A stretch of DNA of 64,000 nucleotides from Periplaneta americana. Lineage: Eukaryota > Arthropoda > Insecta > Blattodea > Blattidae. The stretch's first letter is position 1; each line of letters begins with the position of its first letter. The DNA lies in contig NW_027185502.1 of the NCBI RefSeq assembly GCF_040183065.1, positions 1,353,501-1,417,500 of the forward strand, written 5' to 3'. The notes beneath the pieces were generated by a model. The model saw only the letters and a list, made by a program, of their open reading frames with translations, searched no databases and was not told where the DNA came from. Both the position numbers and the translations under genes were made by a program. Shown in pieces: positions 10,961-20,819 of this stretch.

Positions 10961-11698
10961 ATTATCTTCGGCGATCCTGTCTTCTCACTATTCTGTCTGC
11001 TACGTTCACCCCCTCATGTGGTAGCTAATAGGTTCGTCTATTTCCGATATTTCCTTCAAAATTCTCTAATGTTCCTTCATATGAAACGTGAAACATCGAA
11101 GTAAGCCAACTGACCAACAAGCTCCGAGCTCACAGAGACATTTTCTCTTAGCCCCAATTCCCTTAGCAAGCACGCGTTTCCTCCCATTTCCCCAGCATTT
11201 TTATTGGTATAAAACAGGCCTGGGCGTTAATAACTCAATCGAGTCACTGCAGACTACCCCTTAACTTCCCACTCCACATTTCCAGGCATGTTTCGGACCT
11301 ATACGAGTAGACAGGTAGGCAAATTGCTGAATGACGGATTGTATAAGGCAGGCATCATAGCTTTCGGCTCTCGCTGGTCGCCTAAAATCCACCACTGATG
11401 CACAGTGCGTTACCGTGTGTTTGTTCCTAAAGCGGTGTAAACGAAAAGGACATGGGCGGGGCGGGGGGGGGATCTCCTTTCCTTTTCCCTTCCCCTTTGC
11501 ATCAGGGGCTAGTATAGAATTAAGCAAAACTACTTACGTTTTTATACTATCAATCCAAAATGGAATTAATTTTGTTTCAATTCTAAGCAAAATTTGATGT
11601 GGAACAGAAATTTAGATTTACAATAACTTTGTCTGATTTGATTGAAAATAAAATTGTAGCAACCTTGAACTCATGCCTGGCTTGGTTGGTACCCACAG
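10961..11698. other. Receptor intron, nothing recognised
   Basis: A G-run (GGGGCGGGGGGGGG near 11460) and pyrimidine-rich tracts, but no gene or terminal repeat. It ends in acceptor GGTTGGTACCCACAG. Confidence 0.5.
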
Positions 11699-11859
11699 GA
11701 ACACGGCGTCCTTGGTGGAGAAGGTGTAATTCTACGGTCATTCGGAGTCCTGCTGTGCAGGGCCATGCCGTCAACCTGTACGCAGTCAACATCATCGACG
11801 AGAGTCTGGCAGCCAGCGGCGTGCTGTACGACGTGCCCACCCACAGCTACCATCTGGAA
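11699..11859 (+). CDS. Gustatory receptor exon B (two 1-bp deletions)
   Basis: Acceptor TACCCACAG and donor GTGAAT. Starting in the phase given by exon A the frame reads NTASLVEKV, shifts at 11728/11729, continues ILRSFGVLLCRAM, shifts again at 11767/11768 and ends AVNLYAVNIIDES, VLYDVPTHSYHLE. The observed 161 nt plus two missing bases restores the phase needed by the next exon, an internal check on the two lesions. Confidence 0.85.
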
Positions 11860-11997
11860 GTGAATAAGCACACTAGTCTTACTTTATTATTCCACTTATC
11901 AATCATAAACTGCTGTATAGGTGAGGAGGCGAGACCTGGCATGTGAGCTGTGCGAGAGGGGAAAGAAAGAGAGTTTGTTTCATAATGGTTAATACAT

Positions 11998-12345
11998 GGG
12001 TCATTCAATAATTAGTGGCAACAACGTTTGCATGTGGCGCTATCAGCGGTAAATGATGCAAGCTGATAACAATGAGAAAGAAGAGAATATGATGTGTGTT
12101 ATCTGTGAGTTTGAGGGCAATAATCTCATTTATAAGATATTTGTAGCGGTAGTGAATTTATTTTGTAGACTGTTATCTGTAGTGCTCTAAAATGTTTAGC
12201 AAATATGAACAAAGTTGCTTCATTAAAATTCAGATTGCAAGAGGCAAGAATGCTCGACAATGCCACAGCATTACGGGAAGCTTGTGGTAGAGAGACTTCA
12301 CCATATCGTCCAAAATTGTTTGACGCTGATTTGCCTTTTTCTTCC
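11998..12345 (+). pseudogene. Mariner 5' fragment (terminal repeat and N-terminus)
   Basis: GGGTCATTCAATAATTAGTG at the left resembles a mariner end. Then MFSKYEQSCFIKIQIARGKN and ARQCHSITG appear from 12191, the first helix-turn-helix of a mariner-type transposase. The frame breaks soon after (SLW then stop) and the catalytic part is missing. It sits in the intron between receptor exons B and C. Confidence 0.55.
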
Positions 12346-12360
12346 TGAATGGATAGATGG

Positions 12361-12428
12361 ATCAGTGAGTGAGTGAGTGAGTGAATGAGCGAGCGAGCGA
12401 GTGAGCAAGTGAGTGAGTGAGCGAGCGA
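12361..12428. repeat. GAGT/GAGC tetranucleotide repeat
   Basis: Interrupted (GAGT)n with GAGC variants over about 65 bp. Confidence 0.9.
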
Positions 12429-12474
12429 ACTAACTAATTAACAAATGAATGTATTCCCTTTGACTCTGTTAACG

Positions 12475-13083
12475 CTAAATCTCTGACAAGCAAACATTCT
12501 GATGGGGACAGATGAAAAGGTTAAATTTTTTCACCATATTAATGTTGTCAAAACAAGTGCTTAGGTATACAAATTTTGGCCACTCGACCGCAATTACCGA
12601 AGGCCGTAAAAAAAATAAGTTCGCTAGACGCCGTTAACAGAAAGAAAACACAATTTCACAGGACAAATTGATTGGAAGAGATAAAAATTTGTTTAACTAT
12701 TTTCCAACATTGAGACATTTGCCATGTCATGGGATCGGCAGAGAGGTGCAGACAGCTGTCAAACGCAGGTTCTGATCCCAGGCTGCTAACTTCTACGATA
12801 AAGGGATACAAAAATTGGTCCTATGGTATGACAAATGTCTCAATTCCAGTGGGGATACGTTGACAAATAGCGCAACAATTGCTGTATCTGTTCCAATAAA
12901 CCTTTCCATGCAATTGTGTTTTTTATCTTTAAAAAGAAAATCACCTTCCGGACAGCCTCGTAATTGCGGTCGAGTGGCCAAAATGTGTATAAATACTTGT
13001 TTTGACATTTTTAACATGATGAAAGAAAAAATTAACTTTCTTATCTGTCCCCATGAGAACGTTTGCTTCTCAGAGATTCTGTA
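12475..13083. mobile_element. Foldback element or MITE with arms of about 120 bp
   Basis: The left arm (12475-12600) contains GATGGGGACAGAT, TGTCAAAACAAGT and TTTTGGCCACTCGACCGCAA. The right arm (12957-13083) contains the same blocks inverted. Arm identity is roughly 80-85%. The centre carries no transposase motif. The frames seen in it are by-products of the palindrome. Confidence 0.75.
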
Positions 13084-13267
13084 ACCGCATGTTACGTTTG
13101 AGATGATATATCACACATAGCAGGAATTAACCTGAAGTCATTACTGTGTATTTGTAAGATGTTGAATATTGGATACTGCGCAAATTCCATGCACATATTA
13201 CTTTATTCATTGCGAAGCTTTTACGGAACTCTCCCGTTTTCAACTGACTAATGCTTTCTCCTTACAG

Positions 13268-13346
13268 GCACATCGGCTGCTGGTGCAAATGACCACGGAC
13301 ACTGTGGCCCTGACTGGCCTCCGGTTCAAGAACACTGCTCCTCACG
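13268..13346 (+). CDS. Gustatory receptor exon C (2-bp deletion)
   Basis: Acceptor TTTCTCCTTACAG and donor GTATGT. It reads AHRLLVQMTTDTVALTGLRF. The next exon begins in phase 0, as is standard for this family, which requires 81 nt rather than 79. Placing a two-base loss at 13336/13337 makes the end read LLT, the normal residues before the last intron. Confidence 0.85.
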
Positions 13347-13378
13347 GTATGTTTGTCGCTCTATTCAATCACATTTAA

Positions 13379-13403
13379 CATCATCATCATCATCATCATC
13401 ATC
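13379..13403. repeat. (ATC)n microsatellite in the last receptor intron
   Basis: Eight or so CAT/ATC repeats within the 86-bp final intron. Confidence 0.9.
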
Positions 13404-13432
13404 TTCTTCATAGTCTCTTCTTATGTTTTTAG

Positions 13433-13555
13433 CTCGCTGGCACCATCGTGACGTATGAGGTGGTGCTGGTGCAGTTCCGTGACACTTCGGGCATCAGCAC
13501 TACCAATACTACGGCGCTTTGCCTCAGCATCGCAGATCAGTCTTTCTCTAATTAG
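13433..13555 (+). CDS. Gustatory receptor last exon with TYEVVLVQF signature
   Basis: Acceptor TTATGTTTTTAG. The frame reads LAGTIVTYEVVLVQF, the seventh transmembrane segment and the family-defining TYhhhhhQF motif, followed by a polar tail of 26 residues ending at TAG (13553-13555). The tail is somewhat longer than in many receptors of the clade. Confidence 0.88.
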   Translation, partial: LAGTIVTYEVVLVQFRDTSGISTTNTTALCLSIADQSFSN

Positions 13556-14099
13556 ACAGCTCTAGTCTATACAGTAGACGCTGTATTGAAGAGATCCTCT
13601 GTACTTTGACCACCCCGCATGGCTAAATCCAAGTCTCAGCTTTCTTCTAGAATTTAATTCATTCTCTTTGAGGGCTAAGATTGCTGTATTAGCGATGCAC
13701 CACAAAAGGTTAAATGTGGTACGAAATAATTAATCTGTAATGAATGTGGCTCAAATTCATTGATTGACTTTCAATGCTGGATCCAAGTTACTGTGGTCCC
13801 CAAATTACCTACTACCCCGTCAGATATAAAAATTGTACATCTTGATTACAACTGACAACACACAATCAACACAAACAAATACAACAACTGCAACAACTTC
13901 TACATATGACAGACAGGCATGAAATAAATATAATTATTATCTTTTGCTTCATGGATGCAAGTGTTACAGTTCATCATAATATATTTTCTGAATGTATGAA
14001 AGGTAAATCGCATACTGCCGTATTTTTATACCTGGAAAAACTTTGTTATACATCGCACAATCCAGTGGGTGCAAATTGAAAACATGCAATATCAGTGTT
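13556..14099. other. 3' flank of the receptor gene
   Basis: Probable 3' untranslated and flanking sequence. An AATAAA at about 13923 could serve as a polyadenylation signal, which is inference only. Confidence 0.35.
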
Positions 14100-14797
14100 G
14101 TTTATGTCTTCTTGAGTATCTGTCGGATACAGGGGGGAGAGCCATTAATCCTTCCCATTGAAGGCTTTAAGGAACCAACCTGGACAAATACCCAATGTCC
14201 CATCCCTACCTTCCCGTGGTGCAGCTGTTAGTAAGCATAATTTTACAAGCTGAACTAAAGGGAGGGGCTACTCATCAATTAGCACTGGTCAGCTTGATGA
14301 GTTAATGACCGAATTTGGTATGATTTTCCTCTATCCTATACCTAATTCCCTCTTTACCCTTTCCTATCCAGTCCTCTGACTGAACTCTTACTTTCTTCGA
14401 CCCCAACGGCATTCGAGCATTCGAGGCCTAGGGGTTCATTTCCCTTTCTTTCCTCCTCTTTCTACTTTTCTGTTCCTAGTCCTGACCTGCTATGGCACTA
14501 AAATCGTCCTCCAGTGGCTTAAGGAGGGAAAGCTGGTGATCAACAAGATCTCCCAGCTAGGTCCAATGGACCCGTGGACCAACAGCTGGTGTGGTTCTCC
14601 AGACATTCTGGAGGTTGTGTGTGAATGAAGTAGCCACCAAAACGTTAAAATATGGTGTTCACTTAAATCGGCTACAACTTGCCATTTAAATCTGTGCTTC
14701 ACTGGCTGGTCATGATAATATCTTTGAAAAATATTGGAGTGCAAGAGGTCAAATAACTTTTTTTGTCAAACACCTGGCATTAGAAAACAACAACAAC
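14100..14797 (+). repeat. Unclassified retroposon-like segment with (AAC)n end
   Basis: A GC-richer block without a continuing frame ends in AACAACAACAACAAC directly before the first tandem unit. An A-rich simple tail at one end suggests a retroposed copy, but I do not recognise the family. Confidence 0.35.
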
Positions 14798-15386
14798 AAC
14801 ATTTAATAAGGAATATTTTAATTTCGAGGGGGAGAATGATCACTGTGTTGTCTGTTAGGTAAAGTAAGAATATCAGAGTAAGATAAATGCAGAGATAAGT
14901 ATTCAGTTTAAACGATGTTTGTCTTGGGGCGATAATAACTTGAATGTCACAACGATATTAGATAAAATGAAAGTGCTCAGAAACAAACAGTGACAAAACC
15001 ACGGGATCAAAGCTCGAAACAAGTTTATATATCCCCGTTCAAAGAGAAAAAGTGGCACTGCATTTACGTGCCTTCTTTTATTATTTTGGGAAGTATGTGA
15101 ACTTTAAAATATTTAATTTCATACAGGCCTGTGAGTGAGTAGAATTTTACAACAAAACTTTGTTGTAAAAAGTTGACTTTTGGAGCGTATCTATTAGCCC
15201 AAGACATTCCCACCAGCCAATCATATTCAATAACGCGAAATATTATTCTCAGTGCATCCAATCCTAGCGTGTGAATAAAGTTAAGCAACTTTAATTTTCG
15301 TCTGTGACATAGATTAAGAATAGCCTTCCCAAATAATGTTTAGATGTACCAATGGAAAAAATAAAGAATTGTAAATATAAACTCAC

Positions 15387-15435
15387 CACTATATGGCACC
15401 TGGAGGGCAGCAGGCTTTCCATGATCTTGTCGGGG
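15387..15435 (-). other. Candidate micro-exon, unit 1 (49 nt)
   Basis: On the minus strand: acceptor CCTTTATTTACAG, 49 nt starting CCCCGACAAGATCATGG, donor GTGAGTTTATA. One open reading is PDKIMESLLPSRCHIV; others are possible. Not recognised. Confidence 0.45.
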
Positions 15436-15744
15436 CTGTAAATAAAGGAAATGACAGTCTATTATTAATTCAAGTCATTAAATGATTTGTATACACAGGA
15501 AGTAATGCTAATTAGGGGGATGCAGAATTGAATTTAATATAAATTATACTGATCGAAATTTGGACTTTATGCCAGCTGATGTCGAACTGATGCGGAACAC
15601 ATTGCTCAAACAACATGAATTAGAAATATTGTTCATAACCTGACTCGTATGTCATCATCTGTGGATCAGTGAACGAGAAAAACATGGACAATTATTAGGA
15701 TAGGTTTTTCTCTGAACACCAAGAAGAAATCATAATAATAAATA

Positions 15745-16118
15745 TTTGGGGCTAAGCGGGATGAAGTTATAGGAGAATGGAGAAAGTTACACAACACAGA
15801 ACTACACGCATTGTATTCTTCACCTGACATAATTAGGAACATTAAATCCAGACGTTTGAGATGGGTATGGCATGTAGCACGTATGGGCGAATTCAGAAAA
15901 GCATATAGAGTGTTAGTTGGGAGACCGGAGGGAAAAAGACCTTTAGGGAGGCCGAGACGTAGATGGGAGGATAATATTAAAATGGATTTGAGGGAGCTGG
16001 GGTATGATGGTAGAGACTGGATTAATCATGCACAGGATAGGGACTGCTGGCGGGCTTATGTGAGGGCGGCAATGAACCTTCGGGTTCCTTAAAAGCCATT
16101 TGTAAGTAAGTAAGTAAG
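15745..16118 (+). mobile_element. Non-LTR 3' fragment in unit 1
   Basis: Starts TATTTGGGGCTAAGCGGGAT, reads MYSSPDIIRNIKSRRLRW, then GRPRRRWEDNIKMDL and MNLRVP, and ends in (GTAA)n. The same fragment at the same place in unit 2 shows that insertion preceded duplication. Confidence 0.85.
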
Positions 16119-18152
16119 GGAAAAAAGCACTTGACGATCAAGTGATGGCATAAAGTGCTTGATTTGAAAACAGGTAAATTGCCTACACAGTGCATGATGT
16201 AACAGATGATGATGATGATGATGATGATGAGGAAGAATATGAAGCGTGCTGAAGATGGAACTGAGAAACACATACATACAGAGACGAAAAAATTCTCATC
16301 ATTATATGAATAAATAATTGGTGTATTTACAATTACTATTAATTCATCACTGGTGTAGAAATGTAAGCTTAATTTGTATGGCCAATCAACACAAATGAAA
16401 TCTATTTATTACGTAATCTGAGTAATTTCCCATGGACCATGTGTATCGGTATCACTTCTAGCATCAGACTGTATATCCCCTTCAACCTATTCCCAGACTG
16501 TAGGTCCTACTATAATGTGTGGCTGAGTTCTCGGATAGGAATAATTTTTTTAGCCATATTTGACAGTTGAATATCAATTAAGACATTAAGAGTAGTCCGT
16601 GGCGCACCAGCAATTGAAGCTCCAGGGGGCAATCTACAGGCTGCTAGGGTGACGTTCACTTGCTTGCAGAGAGGTTAACGATCATCCAACAGGTATGGGG
16701 ATGACGTACTTTCAACATAATTATGCTCCGTGTCAATTGACACTTTACGTAATGCAAATATTTGCAGAGTGTGAACAAAATAATCAATAACACCAATCCG
16801 TTACTCTACAAATTCAGCTCATTCTAATTCTTCATTCGTGTTCCTTTTCAAATTATTTAAGACACTTAACATTAAGATGTAACGCCTACAAGAATATTGC
16901 CACATATACAAACTACACGATAATTGTAACCATACTCAAATCCATTCCTCAAAATATCCCGGTTTTCTTAAATTCTTTCATCAACGTTACCCATTGTATT
17001 AACACATTATTTTCATTCAGATAACCCAGATATAAATTGTTCATACACATCTCTGATATTATTTCCTCCATATTCATCTCAGTTTCTGAAGATTTCTAAG
17101 TTCATTGAGGTTCTCGCATTTACATCATATACATTCTTAGAAGCCCTGTAGCGAAATGCGTTGAATACGAATGTGGAATAAACACTGTATAGTACAGAAC
17201 TTTGGGAAAAATAGAGATCAGTGTCCTATTAAGAATGAAATTGTTAGAGATTGTGCATATGAATTTGTTAAACGCAACAATTTCGTAATCCTTAGCTATA
17301 ATTTCCTGAAATCCATTCCAGATGATGTGATATAGCTTATTTCATGATGCGACATTTCATCAATTGCTAAGGTTATATAAAATCTCAATGAAATGTAAGT
17401 GATAAAGGATGCGAAATGAATCCAGCTCCCATCGTCGAAAGTTATCCAACATTTACCCTTAATGGCATGAGGGAAAACCCTGAGAAAAATTCACGCATGT
17501 AGGCTAATTTGTCCCAACTCCATTGGATAAAGAACCCGCTCGCTTCACGATCATGTGCACTCATATGATACAAAGTCACAACATTTAATAAGGAATATTT
17601 TAATTTCGAGGGGGAGAATGATCACTGTGTTGTCTGTTAGGTAAAGTAAGAATATCAGAGTAACATAAATGCAGAGATAAGTATTCAGTTTAAACGATGT
17701 TTGTCTTGAATGTCACAACGATATTAGATAAAATGAAAGTGCTTAGAAACAAACAGTGACAAAACCACGGGATCAAAGCTCGAAACAAGTTCATATATCC
17801 CCGTTCAAAGAGAAAAAGTGGCATTGCATTTACGTGCCTTCTTTTATTATTTTGGGAAGTATGTGCACTTTAAAATATTTAATTTCATACAGGCCTGTGA
17901 GTGAGTAGAATTTTACAACAAAACTTTGTTGTAAAAAGTTAACTTTTGGAGCGTATCTATTAGCCCAAGACATTCCCACCAGCCAATCATATTCAATAAC
18001 GCGAAATATTATTCTCAGTGCATCCAATCCTAGCGTGTGAATAAAGTTAAACAACTTTAATTTTCCTCTGTGACATAGATTAAGAATAGCCTTCCCAAAT
18101 AATGTTTAGATGTACCAATGGAAAAAATAAAGAATTGTAAATATAAACTCAC

Positions 18153-18201
18153 CAATATATGGCACCTGGAGGGCAGCAGGCTTTCCATGATCTTGTCGGG
18201 G
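18153..18201 (-). other. Candidate micro-exon, unit 2 (49 nt)
   Basis: Same splice sites and length as unit 1, with one difference near the donor (ATATATTG for ATATAGTG). Confidence 0.45.
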
Positions 18202-18510
18202 CTGTAAATAAAGGAAATGACAGTCTATTATTAATTCAAGTCATTAAATGATTTGTATACACAGGAAGTAATGCTAATTAGGAGGATGCAGAATTGAATT
18301 TAATATAAATTATACTGATCGAAATTTGGACTTTATGCCAGCTGATGTCGAACTGATGCGGAACACATTGCTCAAACAACATGAATTAGAAATATTGTTC
18401 ATAACCTGACTCGTATGTCATCATCTGTGGATCAGTGAACGAGAAAAACATGGACAATTATTAGGATAGGTTTTTCTCTGAACACCAAGAAGAAATCATA
18501 ATAATAAATA

Positions 18511-18884
18511 TTTGGGGCTAAGCGGGATGAAGTTATAGGAGAATGGAGAAAGTTACACAACACAGAACTACACGCATTGTATTCTTCACCTGACATAATT
18601 AGGAACATTAAATCCAGACGTTTGAGATGGGCAGGGCATGTAGCACGTATGGGCGAATCCAGAAAAGCATATAGAGTGTTAGTTGGGAGACCGGAGGGAA
18701 AAAGACCTTTAGGGAGGCCGAGACGTAGATGGGAGGATAATATTAAAATGGATTTGAGGGAGCTGGGGTATGATGGTAGAGACTGGATTAATCATGCACA
18801 GGATAGGGACTGCTGGCGGGCTTATGTGAGGGCGGCAACGAACCTTCGGGTTCCTTAAAAGCCATTTGTAAGTAAGTAAGTAAG
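18511..18884 (+). mobile_element. Non-LTR 3' fragment in unit 2
   Basis: Copy of 15745-16118; here RLRWAGHVARMGESRKAYR is closer to the family consensus than in unit 1. Confidence 0.85.
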
Positions 18885-20819
18885 GGAAAAAAGCACTTGA
18901 CGATCAAGTGATGGCATAAAGTGCTTGATTTGAAAACAGGTAAATTGCCTACACAGTGCATGATGTAACAGATGATGATGATGATGATGATGATGATGAG
19001 GAAGAATATGAAGCGTGCCGAAGATGGAACTGAGAAACACATACATACAGAGACGAAAAAATTCTCACCATCATATGAATAAATAATTGGTGTATTTACA
19101 ATTACTATTAATTCATCACTGGTGTAGAAATGTAAGCTTAATTTTTATGGCCAATCAACACAAATGAAATCTATTTATTACGTAATCTGAGTAATTTCCC
19201 ATGGACCATGTGTATCGGTATCACTTCTAGCATCAGACTGTATATCCCCTTCAACCTATTCCCAGACTGTAGGTCCTACTATAATGTGTGGCTGAGTTCT
19301 CGGATAGGAATAATTTTTTTAGCCATATTTGACAGTTGAATATCAATTAAGACATTAAGAGTAGTCCGTGGCGCACCAGCAATTGAAGCTCCAGGGGGCA
19401 ATCTACAGGCTGCTAGGGTGACGTTCACTTGCTTGCAGAGAGGTTAACGATCATCCAACAGGTATGGGGATGACGTACTTTCAACATAATTATGCTCCGT
19501 GTCAATTGACACTTTACGTAATGCAAATATTTGCAGAGTGTGAACAAAATAATCAATAACACCAATCCGTTACTCTACAAATTCAGCTCATTCTAATTCT
19601 TCATTCGTGTTCCTTTTCAAATTATTTAAGACACTTAACATTAAGATGTAACGCCTACAAGAATACTGCCACATATACAAACTACACGATAATTGTAACC
19701 ATACTCAAATCCATTCCTCAAAATATCCCGGTTTTCTTAAATTCTTTCATCAACGTTACCCATTGTATTAACACATTATTTTCATTCAGATAACCCAGAT
19801 ATAAATTGTTCATACACATCTCTGATATTATTTCCTCCATATTCATCTCAGTTTCTGAAGATTTCTAAGTTCATTGAGGTTCTCGCATTTACATCATATA
19901 CATTCTTAGAAGCCCTGTAGCGAAATGCGTTGAATACGAATGTGGAATAAACACTGTATAGTACAGAACTTTGGGAAAAATAGAGATCAGTGTCCTATTA
20001 AGAATGAAATTGTTAGAGATTGTGCATATGAATTCGTTAAACGCAACAATTTCGTAATGCTTAGCTATAATTTCCTGAAATCCATTCCAGATGATGTGAT
20101 ATAGCTTATTTCATGATGCGACATTTCATCAATAGCTAAGGTTATATAAAATCACAATGAAATGTAAGTGATAAAGGATGCGAAATGAATCCAGCTCCCA
20201 TCGTCGAAAGTTATCCAACATTTACCCTTAATGGCATGAGGGAAAACCCTGAGAAAAATTCACGCATGTAGGCTAATTTGTCCCAACTCCATTGGATAAA
20301 GAACCCGCTCGCTTCACGATCATGTGCACTCATATGATACAAAGTCACAACATTTAATAAGGAATATTTTAATTCCGAGGGGGAGAATGATCACTGTGTT
20401 GTCTGTTAGGTAAAGTAAGAATATCAGAGTAAGATAAATGCAGAGATAAGTATTCAGTTTAAACGATGTTTGTCTTGAATGTCACAACGATATTAGATAA
20501 AATGAAAGTGCTTAGAAACAAACAGTGACAAAACCACGGGATCAAAGCTCGAAACAAGTTCATATATCCCCGTTCAAAGAGAAAAAGTGGCATTGCATTT
20601 ACGTGCCTTCTTTTATTATTTTGGGAAGTATGTACACTTTAAAATATTTAATTTCATACAGGCCTGTGAGTGAGTAGAATTTTACAACAAAACTTTGTTG
20701 TAAAAAGTTAACTTTTGGAGCGTATCTATTAGCCCAAGACATTCCCACCAGCCAATCATATTCAATAACGCGAAATATTATTCTCAGTGCATCCAATCCT
20801 AGCGTGTGAATAAAGTTAA

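Larger units (their letters stand above)
2520..13555 (+). pseudogene. Sugar-clade gustatory receptor, last four coding exons, frame broken
   Basis: Four exons with canonical splice sites encode the C-terminal half of an insect gustatory receptor of the sugar-receptor clade, seven-transmembrane ligand-gated channels of taste-neuron dendrites. Hallmarks in order: W-R-R-x-x-R-E-G-Y, LLSFSSNLYHICQQLYNSM, AVNLYAVNIIDES, DTVALTGLRF, and the family signature TYEVVLVQF after the expected phase-0 intron. Exon phases agree only if one base is missing near 11728, one near 11767 and two near 13336. All lesions are small deletions and no independent stop is needed. The gene is therefore a recent pseudogene or a real gene carrying consensus indels. 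Exon GC is far above the surroundings. The N-terminal exons must lie upstream. The receptor call is firm; its activity is unknown. Confidence 0.85.
14798..17579. repeat. Array unit 1
   Basis: 2,782 bp, containing the exon-like block 15387-15435 and the retrotransposon fragment 15745-16118 shared with unit 2. Confidence 0.9.
17580..20348. repeat. Array unit 2
   Basis: 2,769 bp, nearly identical to unit 1 including the retrotransposon fragment 18511-18884. Confidence 0.9.

Noticed and set aside
11261-11597. Frames on both strands around a G-run
   Set aside because: Low-complexity sequence just before receptor exon B, without coding signal.
15064-15288. Minus-strand frame with IEYDWLVGMSWANRYAPKV, repeated in units 1-5
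   Set aside because: It recurs only because the unit is repeated, is truncated in unit 6 and lost in later units, and has no recognisable motif or splice partner.
16089-16277. Poly-histidine and poly-isoleucine frames in several array units (also near 18855, 24236, 26644, 29103, 30804)
   Set aside because: They are translations of (GAT)n microsatellites whose length varies between units; the rest of the frame is array sequence without conserved coding signal.
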